Shown here piece by piece: positions 12,214 to 22,974 of a stretch of DNA of 64,000 bases. Numbering within the stretch: position 1 is the stretch's first letter; the number at the start of each line of letters is the position of its first letter. Origin of the DNA: Meandrina meandrites (Eukaryota; Cnidaria; Anthozoa; Scleractinia; Meandrinidae); assembly GCA_963693305.1 (NCBI GenBank), contig OY855909.1, positions 2,020,501 to 2,084,500 of the forward strand. Direction: 5' to 3'. The position numbers were made by a program, and so were the translations under genes. The notes below the pieces were generated by a model. It was not told the origin of the DNA. It saw nothing but the letters and a program-made list of their open reading frames with translations, and ran no database searches.

Positions 12214-15200
12214 CCAATCAATCTATTTCCTGTTCATATCTGCATACATACTTGTGCAGATCCTCCAACCAGCGGAGAGGCAAAACTTCCTGCAGCAACC
12301 TAAAGAGAAAAAATAACGATCTGTTTAACTTTTTTTATGAAGAGAGTAAAGTTTTTATGAGTCAAATGAGTCAATGAGTCAAATTTTAAATTATGGTTAT
12401 TAATTTGAAAATAGTGCTACCGGAAGCAAACCAGAATGGAACTAACCGCAAGCAAACAGGAGTGGAACTAACCGCAAGCACACCGGAGTGGAACTAACCG
12501 CAAGCACACTGGAGTGGAATTAACCGCAAGCACACTGGAGTGGAACTAACCGCAAGCAATCCAGAGTAGAACTAACCGTACGCAAAGTGGAGTGCTTCTA
12601 AGCTAACTTGAATTCAGGCAAACGATGGTTCAATATATAATAACCTACTCTGTTAACCCTGACTCATTGACTCATGACTCATAGACTCATTTGACTCATA
12701 AAACAGGGGACCTCTTTTATGAAGGGGAATCCAAAACTGCTCTTGTTTTCCTTTTCACGACTGTATTAAAATGGGAACTTATGCAAAGTGTTTTAGCCAA
12801 TCAGGAAAGAGTGTTTCTCTCCAGTCTGTTCAGTATTAGTGTACCGCGCGTGACTAGGGACAAGACAGTGGATAACTTACATTGTTGTAACCCTGGAAGT
12901 CCGTCTTTGCCTGAACTGGAGCTGATGACGCAACTGCCCCCGACACAAGATGAGGGTACTGAAAACAAAACAAAACAAAAAAGTAACAAACAAATGCAAT
13001 CAAAAGTAAAGGACACCGACAATATTCACATTTATTCTTTATTACTCTTATGAAATATAGCGAACTATTAAGGTGGGGTAAAGGTGAATTTGAGTGAAAT
13101 TTTAAGAGTTTTAAAGAAGGGATAGAAGAAAGAAAATTATTTTTGGAACACCACCACCACCCCAGGTTGTCAGGGGACTGTTTGGGTGTCCATCTACTAA
13201 TTTTTAACTTCAAATTCTAATTTTAAAATTACATTAAATCTTTTATATTTCTTATTTCTCCAAATTTTACTAATCCTTTGAGAAAAACTATCTCTTTCCA
13301 AAAATCCCCAAAAATTTACAAAACACCGCTAAACATAGCTTTGTGGGATGAACAGAGGGTTTTGAGAGTGTTTGAAACGGGAGCGAGATATTCGCATTAA
13401 ACCCAAGTTACGCGGTGTAAAAACGGGCTTCAGGCGAACCCCCGCCTTAAACTGCAATGATACGTCAAGGAAGCCCAACTATCATTTTGGAGAATATCTG
13501 TACGGAAGGCCTATAATGACCTCTGATTTTCTCTAGTGAAATTTCACTTCTAACTTTGGTGATACGCTGAAAATGTAGTTTTGAGGAAAACGCCAGGTAC
13601 AATTTCGGAAAGACAACAACAGCTCGCAAATTCCGGAAATGGACAAAAACGTCCTAAGTAAGACTACAGTTTCCCAAAGAATGACATAACAGATAAAGAA
13701 GTTATAGCGCAGTCTAAAATTAATCTACAGAGCTGTAAAAGCATTTCTGAAAGCCTAAAATAGCATTTTAAAGGGGCACTGTCACGGACATTTTTTGACT
13801 TTTTCAGTAAAACGGAACCAAAATTACGACTAAGTAGTTTCAACCATGCAGGAAACACTCCTAGAACATAAAGGGAAGGATATCTAGTAAATTGTTTAAA
13901 GAAGAGGGTGACAGTAAATAGTTTTCATCAATTTTTCCAAACCACAAGGACAGAACTTGAAAAAGTCAGGCTGACTTTTTCAAGTTGAGATCTAAAGCTC
14001 CCGATGGTATCGCTGTCATATCACTTTATATTTAGCTTCAGTACACTGGTATAGTAATTTTAAGAAAACTTGACCACTGTTAATAGGTTTTCAATGGTGT
14101 AAACATGTTTTTGGGCTGTTGAATTTTTGAAGGTATGCTCGTGACAGTGCCCCTTTAAGGCAGTGGCAAACTGGGACACATTGTTGCTCATGGTTGTAGA
14201 TGTTGTGGTTCAATTTTATCCTTGGTTCAAATTATATTTTCCTTTGTTTTAAACTCATTATCACACATTACCATACCCAAAAACAAAGGAAAATAAAATT
14301 TGAACCAAAGATAAAATTGTACCACAACATATATGTTTACCTTGAGTCTGAACCAAGCCGCTAGTGAACCAGGATACGAGCCGCCATATGCAATCCATTT
14401 ATTCTGATCTGTGAGGTTGTACATATCTCGAGCAAAGACACAGAATTCGGCTAAGTCAGCCAAGCTAAAAAGGAGAGAAAACTTTGGGCGTCATTTTCTA
14501 TCAAAAGAACTGTTACGTCTCCTATGCGTGTAACTCGGCGGGTTGGGGTGGGGTGGGGGCTGGAATTAAAGGGGAGAAGACCTTGGCGACGAACTTGTTC
14601 AGGCTACAACGTGACATACCGTATGTTTTTATTTTTACAACATATAAAAAAACACTGCTCCTTTACAACTTACGCTTGCTGACTCGAAAGGAAAACCAGA
14701 TTCTCATTTTCCAAACTGTTTTCAAAAGTGCTTAGACCATAGTAACGATGTTCCACTCCAAAAATTAGGCCACCATACAGCTCTGCCAGCTCAACAATAT
14801 TCCCTGAAACAAATACCGTAATGCCCGTTAACGTCAGATACGGTATCAATCCTCTTTTCACAGATAGTCACACGTTTACAGATAAACAAATTAAAGAAAA
14901 ACTGTTCTGATATCTATAATAAAAGGTCAATGGCCAATAGATGAAATTAAAAGCGCAAATGAATGTAAGCGGTTCATCACGGTTGATCCCAACTCATCTG
15001 ATGGCGGCGGTTCATACTGAAACAGAATAGGGGCGCTGCAGTAGTAGCCTGCGTAGCTAGCGAGATTTCGCGGCCGAGTGCTTTTTTTTGGTTCGAACGC
15101 GCTATCCCTACAGCTGCGCAGGCTACTGGAATGGGGGCGCTTACGTAATAGGAGGGCTTATTGGTTTAGGGGCTTTAACAAAAGAAATCATTCAAACAGG

Positions 15201-15838
15201 GACGGGGGCGCAATGAAGTTCGTCCAGAGTGCGCGAGGATTTGATCGAGCAGAAACGTAATTGGTTGTGTGGATCAAGAGAGCTGTACACGTTCACTTCC
15301 GGGATCCGGGCGGGATGCACTATCTTCTAGCCGAAAAGTACAGGCCAGTGAAGAGCTTCTATTGACTAACACGAAATAGAAATAGATACAGACAGAACGT
15401 TTATACAAACTAAAGAAATAAGCTTATTTCCTTTTCGCTTAAAAAGATAAGAGGTCCTCGAGGGTTGCACAGTGTCTGCACACAGACTCGAACACAGACT
15501 GATCCAACACAAAACAGCAATTCATACATACCAAAGTCTATATATGCCGCAGACATTTTAGACTCTCCACCGATGTATAAGAAAACTGGCCCATCTTTCT
15601 TTCTCCAGTAGTTTGCATTTACCCAATAACGTTGCTTGAACGTCTTCTGTGAAGGTTCAAAGTGATCGACTGGTTGCTCTATGGTATATTCATCGATTTG
15701 ATCATGTCGCGCTTGGATCGAATGTTGATATTTGTTTACTAGCTGGCGGATGTTGTAAAATATCTCCGTTTGCAAGCAGGAGACGGCATGAAGAACAGCA
15801 ATGAACAACAGTACACTGTGGATGACTAACCTAGCCAT
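9143..15838 (-). CDS. PRSS16-like: Secreted S28-family serine carboxypeptidase, thymus-specific type
   Basis: Ten exons on the minus strand: 15532-15838, 14674-14803, 14341-14464, 12881-12958, 12252-12299, 11771-12037, 11186-11330, 10272-10457, 9660-9805 and 9143-9178. All junctions are GT-AG with matching phase and give 488 residues. Start MARLVIHSVLLFIAVLHAV is a signal peptide; an ATG nine codons upstream is in frame but less likely. The catalytic triad is visible: Ser175 in GGSYPGSLAAW, Asp432 in SIDPWH and His457 in GTSHCANM. The Pro after GGSY is typical of PRSS16/K12H4.7 proteins and differs from PRCP and DPP7 (GGSYGG). N-terminal EQPVDHFEP and YWVNANYW also fit. Length matches the family. 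It should be lysosomal or secreted and cleave after proline or related residues. Confidence 0.93.
10780..11090 (+). repeat. SINE with B box and (TTA) tail, intronic
   Basis: A B-box-like CCCGGGTTCAAATACTCC is followed by a body ending GCTAAATACCCTGACACTTA and AATAAAGTGA, then a short TTA microsatellite. It lies in the S28 intron between exons 7 and 8. Confidence 0.55.
11362..11731. mobile_element. TTAA-flanked MITE, copy 1
   Basis: The termini are GGCGGGGTTC and GTACCCCCGCC, flanked by TTAA and TTAG. The body matches 13072-13446 (shared GGAACACCACCA, CCCCAGGTTGTCAGGGGA, AACCCAAGTTACGCGG). TTAA target sites suggest a piggyBac-mobilised non-autonomous element. It lies in the intron between S28 exons 6 and 7. 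Confidence 0.7.
12133..12225. repeat. Poly-C plus (AATC)n microsatellite
   Basis: A C run at about 12136-12149 precedes about 15 tandem AATC units, in the intron between S28 exons 5 and 6. Confidence 0.9.
12424..12600. repeat. 26-bp minisatellite, about 7 copies
   Basis: Imperfect tandem units of the form GGAGTGGAACTAACCGCAAG plus six bases. Adjacent is CTAAGCTAACTTGAATTCAGG, resembling the CAGGCTAACC units at 369-541. It is intronic in the S28 gene. Confidence 0.85.
13072..13446. mobile_element. TTAA-flanked MITE, copy 2
   Basis: Ends are GGTGGGGT and ACCCCCGCC with intact TTAA on both sides (13068-13071 and 13447-13450). It is the same family as 11362-11731, diverged by many substitutions and small gaps, so the copies are not recent. 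It lies in the intron between S28 exons 3 and 4. Confidence 0.75.
13772..14154. mobile_element. TTAA-flanked MITE, AGGGGCACTGTCACG termini
   Basis: Terminal inverted repeats AGGGGCACTGTCACG and CGTGACAGTGCCCCT sit exactly between TTAA sites. A secondary hairpin (CTTGAAAAAGTCAG/CTGACTTTTTCAAG) lies in the middle. Termini and target site fit a piggyBac-type non-autonomous element. Intron of the S28 gene. Confidence 0.8.
14200..14330. repeat. 131-bp hairpin MITE
   Basis: TGTTGTGGTTCAATTTTATC pairs with GATAAAATTGTACCACAACA and the arms continue for nearly 60 bp. It sits 10 bp past S28 exon 3, immediately after the donor. An apparent reading frame through it is an extension of exon 3 into the intron. 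Confidence 0.85.
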
Positions 15839-16680
15839 GATTGTACAATCTCGATTAACTTCCAAAATGAAAGCGAAGTTGTTTTAGTGATCATCAATTC
15901 AATCCCCTGACCGCCTCGTGATACAATGCAAACATAACAGAGCGAGGCCAGCTAGGTCACGCAATTACATCATATCAAATATGGAAAAACTCCAAGTGTA
16001 TTGTTGTTTGATTGGAAAGAAATCACACGGACACACAAAGCCGTGGCGTAGATACTGACGGTTTACTGAATTGTCAGAATTCTTCTTTAGTCGTCGGGAA
16101 GCTGTTAGCTCGCTTGTTTAGCTGCAGATTGAGTCAGATTGTAGCAGCTCTAGCGTCCCTTTGGGGGTATCAAATCGAACGTCACATGGCACAAACTCCG
16201 CCTTGCAATGCTGGAGAGCAAGCTAAGCACAGCTTGACTGGTTGAAGTCGCGTTGTTTTGGATGTCCCAGCGCATAGCTTGCTCTCTTGGCCAGCAGGCA
16301 TTGGATACTGTACCATGTGGCCGTTTATAGTTTCATTATAGTTGCAAAGGCCCCGCGAACAAAACCGAACTAAATTCGACTTGGTTAGGTCAATATATTA
16401 TTACTGTGTATGCAATTTAGATTTTCTAAACGTCGTTCGCTTTTCGTTTCCGACTTGGTAGTACTGCTTCGCGATCGCTCCGCGCTTCGCGCTTTGTGAG
16501 CTCGACTTGTAGACAAGTCTATATGCAATACAACTATTTTCAACAAGTTTTATCCAAACAACTGAGATTTTATTTCCTTTAATTTGTTATTTTTGCGGAT
16601 AATTTGTTTTACATTCATGGACAACTAGTGGAGTTTGAGGTTAAAGAAGTTTTTAACCACGGATTTGAGTTTGTAGATCA
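15839..16680. other. S28 gene upstream region, repeats
   Basis: It holds the presumed S28 5' UTR and promoter (no clear TATA box) and a degenerate repeat around GAGAGCAAGCTAAGC / AGCTTGCTCTCTTGG near 16210-16290. No exon is supported. Confidence 0.45.
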
Positions 16681-17422
16681 CCCGGCGTGCCCAATCGATG
16701 ATAATCGATCATCGGAAATCAATCGATATAATCGATAATAATCGATAAAAATCAATCGATTAATATCGATTGGTTTCACCAATCGATGAAAATCGATACT
16801 CACAATCTCAAGTCCTCTTAATTGTATCGATTTTAATCGATTATTATCAGTTTTAATAAATGAACCATTTATGAATTCTTACATCTTGTAAGCGGATACG
16901 CTACGCGTCTGTCCGCGTGGACTCAAGCCAGTCTTGCGAGTCATCGAAAGCCCGCGAAATCAACGTACTACTAGTTGAGGCTGTTGTGAAGGGCTACCTC
17001 GAGTGCCCTTTTACAGTAAGGACGGGTGAAGCATTTTCCCTCGAGAAAAACATCGGCAGTCGAGGAGAGGCATTTCAAGTAGCAAACTGCGAAAGGCGAA
17101 ATTTTCTGTGTTACAGTTAGTCTATACGCGAAAAAAAGGGGAAAATGGCCGGATCTCTTGTTATTTGAAGGAGTCAGTACTTAGTGCGTAGCGCAAACGT
17201 ATCTAAAATAATTATTAAACGATTATCATTGACGTTCGATAAAATCGATAAAAATTGATGAAAATCAATGAAAATTGATCAAAGCCAATGAAAATCGATA
17301 CTCACAACTTTCGATCTTCGATTTTCATCGATTTCCGATATCAATCGATTAATTACTATCGATTATTATCGATTAAAATCGATTTTATCGATTATCGAAT
17401 TTCATCGATTGGGCACGCCGGG
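16681..17422. mobile_element. 742-bp element with ATCGAT-rich inverted ends
   Basis: Starts CCCGGCGTGCCCAATCGATG and ends with its reverse complement; a direct AGATCA lies on both sides (16675-16680, 17423-17428), a likely target-site duplication. The sub-terminal 100-200 bp on each side consist almost entirely of ATCGAT, AATCGAT and AAAATCGATA permutations. The unrelated central 350 bp contains an open frame at 16917-17120. Confidence 0.85.
16917..17120 (+). other. Open frame inside the ATCGAT element
   Basis: 67 codons; the stretch VEAVVKGYLECPFTVRTGEA followed by FSLEKNIGSRGEAFQVANC has the look of a folded domain and could be a captured gene fragment. The frame start is a non-ATG codon or internal. 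I cannot name the family with confidence. Confidence 0.25.
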
Positions 17423-17428
17423 AGATCA

Positions 17429-19640
17429 CCATCATGGAATTGCATAAAACGCCGAGTAAACACTGTAAGCGAGCCCAGTGGTTTCAACGTTGACGCATGC
17501 TCAAATAGCGATCTTGGCGAATTTCTATTCCGTTATGTAATTGTTACAAATTTGGGGGACTAAAATGGCAACTTTCGTCTAACTTTTCTCGCGTTTCCGT
17601 TAGTGAAATTTCGTAAAATTTGCCAGAGAGGTTATAATTATTTTGCTTTACGTGGCATTCGTTTTTTACGAAAATCTATAAGACCAGTTTTTACGCCAGA
17701 GGGGAAAAACACAAATTTGCAAATAACAAAGAAGCTGCCTTTGCGACCCCCTACTTTTTTCTGTTTAAAATTATTTTTCAGATAGTATCCATGTACTGTG
17801 AAAATTTTGGAAGATTTCACCGAAGGAAAAAGAAGAAAATTGCACTTAAAGTCACATAAACGCTCGAAGTCGCATTTGTTTGGGTACTCTTAATTCACGA
17901 CTTGCACCCAATATTTTAACAGAAATGGTTGTAGAACACTATTTCATCGTTGCTTATTGTAGTTGATAAGTTTGAGCGAACTGGGAGTGAAAACAAAGGC
18001 AAAAACCAGATTTCAAAATATAATACTAGCGCTCGCCACATCCATGTTATTACCCTATCGTCGGGGAGGCTGTTACAGTCAGAAAAATAACTGAATACCG
18101 TAAACTGCCGCGTATAGGCCGGCCGTATCCAAGATCGAGATCCCCAGAAAATGGCCTTCGAGAAATTATGTTTAGTGTGGAACAGGGAAAATAGATCTTA
18201 CCACTGGATTGAAATTTAGAAATTCGGAACTGTAGCGAGTCTAGCGATTTAGCGAAGTTATACTCCACCTAGTCTCCATCGCAGCAGTTTTTTTCGGGAT
18301 GTCACGCAACAACGAAGGAGACAAACACTTGGTATACGCCACCGGGACCTCCCGCGGGAGGATCAGGGCGGTGGTCAGTCGGTGTTACCGCTGACACTAC
18401 AAAAACGATGTGCACATTCCAGCTTCCCTCCCCCTCGCATCAGATCGATCATCGACGCGTAACTTGCGAAAGAACTTTATCTTGATAAACCAGAAGGTAA
18501 GACTCGTTTATTTTTACTTACAATCAGATGCAGTTCGTAATTTCATGTGTCCTGGTCACAATTATGGCTCTTTCGCGCATAACATGCATCAGCAGAAGAG
18601 AATCGAAGCGAAACTTCACACAACAGAAAGAAGAGCCGAACGCAAAATCGAATCATGGCCCCGCGTGGATAAACCGATACCACAGGAAAATCACGGTGTC
18701 AGCTTACATTAGGAAGAAATTTACTCAGTCATGTGAAGTTGTTGTAACCCGTTTTGTTTTTATATTCGATGGAATACTCCCGATGTAACCCTTGGAAGAG
18801 AAAATATGCATTCGTTTGTTGTGAAATTTGAGTAGAGATTAGAGGCGAAGCGTGTTTGCTCCCATTTCACAATTGAGTTGTTCACCGTGAAAAAAGCGAA
18901 AGGAGGTCATTTCAAGACAACGATAGATGCACAGGTATAGATAAAGAAGTGTGTATGTAGTGAGCTAAGTATGGAAGCCATAAACGTTGAATATTTGCGG
19001 GAATATCTCTGTCAACTACAGAAGTACGTTCCGTTCGTACGGCGGGTCACGCAACAAAACGATATTGGAATGTTTTTTTCATGCAGAATGTAAGAAATTA
19101 CTTAATTTTTGACAAAATATTTGTGCAATAGAAGTTTTGAATTGAAACGCCAGTATTCAGAAACGGGAAACGTTTCCTGGCGCTTGCGAGAAGAGAAAAA
19201 ATAACAGTTTGTGAAAGAAACCGCCTGAACAAAGGTGAACATTTTCGTGCCCATATATGGTAATATGTTCTGCGGCAAGTTGTATATTAATCTCTGCTTT
19301 GGCAACTTTGAGAAATTAAATTGATTGAAGGTTTTTAAACTTAGTAAATACGCTCGATTAAACGACTGATTTGTTATGAAGCTCTTGATATCTAACTGGC
19401 TATCTTATATATGTTGTCTGGCATAGAAAATTACCAATTGAATCTAATAAATTGCATATGCTTTCAAGTATTTCCTGTATTGGGCAGAAATTAAATGGCT
19501 GAATGCAGGCATTTGCGTAACGAATTTTGCTTAATACAGAAGGAATAATGCCACCAGGTTTTGAGATTTGAAGTTGAACATTATTAACAAGCATTTAAAA
19601 CTGCATAGGTAGATAACTGCTAATGCAGAACTCTCTTCCT
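17429..19640. other. Intergenic, no supported gene
   Basis: Only short frames. One possible non-coding exon edge is a GTAAGA donor after AAACCAGAAG near 18495, preceded by a GC-rich stretch with CpGs, which could be a 5' UTR exon. A perfect CArG sequence CCATATATGG lies at about 19252. Confidence 0.35.
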
Positions 19641-19659
19641 TGCTTCCTTATAATATATT

Positions 19660-20505
19660 TATACTTTTGCAATTTTCCTTATATGGTTCTTGTCATGACT
19701 GCATTTTGAAACCACTGGTGATTGCTGATGTCATTTGTTAAATAAACACTAATTTAATTCCTGGCTTACATAATTAATACATAGCTCACAGAATGCACTC
19801 AATTTCATAGCATTGATCATGTTCTTCCAAATGTGACACGATAACATCAGATCTGTCATCGGCGCACTCGCCAGTAACTGTGAAGGGAACATCTATTGTT
19901 CTTGTGATATGCTCCAGTTCCATTAGATAAAATTTTCCTTAGGTAATTTACCTTGGAAAAATCAATCACACTTCTAAATTTACGTTTCCCTCGGTAAACT
20001 GACAACAAGTCAAGTTTTCCTAGGGCAAAAGTGCGTAGTGTGACCACAGCTTATGTAAACAAGGAATTAAATAAGTGTATATTATTATTTTAGGAAACGA
20101 CATCAGCAATTTATTACCTGTAGTTTCAAGAGTGGTCTCTTGTTGAGAACCTTTCCAGCTGCTAGGCATATAGCCATTGCCTGCTTTTAAGGTAGCAAGC
20201 AGCATATTTCCCTTATATGGTTTCTTTGTATGCCAGTAGGTTTTTTTTTATACTTTGCGTTTTTCCTTATATGGTTCTTGTCATGACAGCATTTTGAAAC
20301 CACTGTGGACGAATTGCTGATGCCATTTCTTAAATAAACACTTATTTAATTCCTTGTTTACATAGTTGTTATACACAGAATGCACTCATACATGGCTGTG
20401 AAGGCCTATATATCAATCATGTAAGCGAGGAACGAAAAAAGTGTATATTTTAGGAAATGACATCAGCAATTGGTTACCAGTAGTTTCAAAAAGTGGTTGT
20501 CATTT
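19660..20505. repeat. Dispersed direct and inverted repeat cluster
   Basis: CCTTATATGGTTCTTGTCAT, GCATTTTGAAACCACTG, TTAAATAAACACT and CAGAATGCACTCA occur at 19674-19805 and again at 20262-20390. Inverted matches (GGAATTAAATAAGTGTATAT, GACATCAGCAAT, GTAGTTTCAA) lie at 20064-20135 and 20425-20490. This is one mobile sequence family in nested copies. Confidence 0.6.
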
Positions 20506-20789
20506 TTGGGCTCCTTGGCTGTAAATGCCTGCAGCCTAGAAATATACAAATTTGGGCATAAGTTATTTCAATGCTCGGCAATTCCTTACATTTCTCTTTC
20601 TCCTTCGGTGGGTTTCTTGAAGAGGACAAAGCCAATGATGTAATATACAAAAAACCAAACAGAAATTTTAGGACATGCTGTTCTGAAATATCCAGTAACA
20701 GCGTAATACGTGTATGCTTTATGATAGAGATTTGCGTGCAATAAAAATGATTATCTTTAATGATAATTAGGTGAAATCAACCCTCCAAG

Positions 20790-20990
20790 TTAAGACCGTT
20801 TTAGTCGCCATGGGGACTAAAACTTTGGAGCCGGCGACTAAATTGGAACCGAAGTCGCCAGCCTGGCGACTAAAATTGAGAAGAATGATTGAAAGTGTGA
20901 GGTTAATTTAGCAACTAAAAGTTTTCACTGGCGACCAAACTTGAGCAGTCAGTGGCCAAATGGCCACTAAGAAAAAAAATAAACTTGGAG
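20790..20990. repeat. Repeat built on GCGACTAAA words
   Basis: GTCGCCATGGGGACTAAAAC, GGCGACTAAATT, AAGTCGCCAGCCTGGCGACT and related words repeat in both orientations. Short AT-rich repeat of unknown family. Confidence 0.4.
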
Positions 20991-21044
20991 GTTTGGAAAT
21001 GATCATATTTTGTCAGAAGTGTGGGACAAAGTAAAAAAATATGA

Positions 21045-21135
21045 GTCCCCAATCATGGAACGTGAACCAATTATCTCCCAGATAGCAGTTGGGTGCTCTA
21101 ACCACTGAGCTATGAGCAACTCTTGGTGAGTTAGG
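21045..21135 (-). repeat. tRNA-derived SINE-like repeat
   Basis: On the minus strand, TGCTCATAGCTCAGTGGTTA GAGCACCCAAC is a good tRNA D-arm/A-box, followed by a B-box-like TTGGTTCACGTTCC and a tail toward TTTGTCCCAC. A related plus-strand copy is at 53370-53470. Confidence 0.6.
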
Positions 21136-21139
21136 TCAT

Positions 21140-21917
21140 TTACTAGGTTCATATGACACACGTCCTGCATACTGCTAGGATCAGCAATGAAAAAATGCAG
21201 CAGTAAATGATGAAGATGGTGAGTTTTAGGCATGGTGAATAAATGATAAAGATGAAAATATGTTCACTTGTCGCGAGTGTTTGACAAAGAAAAAAATCTG
21301 TTTCCCTGACAAGAGGTGAACCCATGGGTTTCAGAGCCACCTTATTTTGCTCTGAACATACCCAAAAAGAGGTTGTCTTGAGTACACCCCAGGGGGTCTT
21401 TGGATTTAATTTTTTCTGACAGGGAGGTGTGAAGGATTTTGGGGGGTTTGAAATTTACTATTTGGGGAATTTGTTGAACAAGAACATTTTGGCTGGCTAA
21501 ATATTTCTTGGGTTGATCAATAGGCCTTATGCATGATGACATCTTGTGCCCAAATTCACCACGAAGCCTCGTTTACGCAAATTATTCTCAACCCTCTGCC
21601 ACCTTCGTGCAGTTTTCATGTGGGTATTCTTTTCATCTTTGCTGCTTTGGGGATTTGTTCACGATAAAATTTACAACCTTGCACTTTGAAAGCGAGGCTG
21701 ACGTAAACATGCATAAGGGCTATTGCAATGGCTATAAGGTATCTAAAAGATAAATATTCACAAGTAATCTATTTGTTTTGTTGTCCTTTAATTCTTCCTG
21801 GGTATATTTTATGTTTCAAATCTGTTTGGGGATTTAATTTTGGTTCAGGGAATTTTTTTCTGTTTCGTTTTAAGTCTGAGGGATTTTGGGGGGGTTTAAT
21901 TTATGACCCCATTCCCA
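21140..21917. other. Intergenic, no supported gene
   Basis: Contains a T/G-rich repetitive stretch (GGGGGGTTTGAAATTTACTA, GATTTTGGGGGGGTTTAATT) in related copies at about 21400-21470 and 21880-21910. No exon is supported. Confidence 0.4.
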
Positions 21918-21937
21918 CCTCCTTGTCACAATAAATC

Positions 21938-21983
21938 CCCACCCCCCCCCCCCCCCCCCCACCACCACCACCACCACCACCAC
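21938..21983. repeat. Poly-C plus (ACC)n microsatellite
   Basis: About 20 C followed by tandem CCA units; the shorter counterpart is at 31867-31893. Confidence 0.9.
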
Positions 21984-22001
21984 ACTGGGGTAAAGCCATA
22001 C

Positions 22002-22198
22002 CCATTTATGGTTATGCGTACTGCATTTTTAATTTCCATCACAAAAAGATGTTAAAAAAGAGTCTGATGCTTTAGTCAGGAGTTTGCGAATTCATGCTTA
22101 CTCACGGCTAAATTCGTTGTTTAGGACTAAATGACCCTATATGGTTTACACGGTGTGTTCAACTCACGCCGGGCTCACGTAGCCGTGCGTTATAAAAG
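22002..22198 (+). promoter_or_regulatory. ADF copy A promoter: CArG boxes and TATA box
   Basis: A perfect CArG box CCATTTATGG (22002-22011), a near-CArG CCCTATATGG (22135-22144) and a TATA box TATAAAAG (22191-22198) lie in order. CArG boxes bind SRF, which with MRTF controls actin-cytoskeleton genes including cofilins in animals. All three sites recur in copy B. Transcription should start near 22220. Confidence 0.6.
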
Positions 22199-22219
22199 CG
22201 TCTCGCAATAACTTAAAAT

Positions 22220-22325
22220 GCTAGTTATCCCGCTAACGCTACGATCAGGATCAGGAGCAGCTACAGGCAACCCTTTTTGAAGAACTTCGGTTACTTCTGC
22301 TATCTTTGTGCAAGCCGTCACCAAA
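22220..22325 (+). other. ADF copy A non-coding first exon
   Basis: The stretch downstream of the TATA box ends in CCGTCACCAAA and a GTAAGT donor. It is conserved in copy B. The 5' end is an estimate from TATA spacing. Confidence 0.5.
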
Positions 22326-22974
22326 GTAAGTTTTCTATCAGTTACCTCGTTTATCTCGTGTCACGCCATAATTTTAATTGTCTGATTTTTACCAAATTAA
22401 TGTTTTCACTATTTACACGTACGTAGTGTTTTTAAATTCATTTCAGTTCTATTTTACTTTGTATAAGATATTCTCAGCATTTTATTAAGAACTATATCTA
22501 CTTCTACTGCCATTACCACCGCAATTGCGAACTTTGTTTTCTCGGTACTAGTTGTAACAAGTCTACAATCGTTATTTTTGGGGTCTTGTCGCAATCACCG
22601 CCTGTTCTGTATTCTGAAACTATCAAGTGGAGTTGAAGTAAGGTGCAACTTTGGAATATTAGCAGCAGTCTACAATTTAGCTGGGATGTAGCCTGACAAA
22701 GAGTTTTTGGCTTGTATGCAGCCGTCTTCATGTTCTCGTCTCCTTCGCAGCCCGTGTTTTGGCTCCTCCTTGCGGGGTAGGGATGGGGGAGGGAGCGTTG
22801 CGTGACGATTCCAAACAACGGCTGGCCCCAACTCCCTCAAAAATATAATGGCAGTAAAATAAGTTAACTATTTTCACTGGTTCCTAGCCGTCTCTTATTT
22901 CATGTGTTTTGTAACCCTAGATCCCCCTCGGGGAGGTAGATGTTTTCCCAAGAAATAATTTTTATTTTGGCCTG

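Noticed and set aside
22513..22818. 101-codon minus frame, with a near-identical frame at 33503-33742
   Set aside because: It lies in the duplicated ADF 5' region, crosses sequence that looks like a common coral repeat, and differs between copies by frame-changing gaps; no domain seen.
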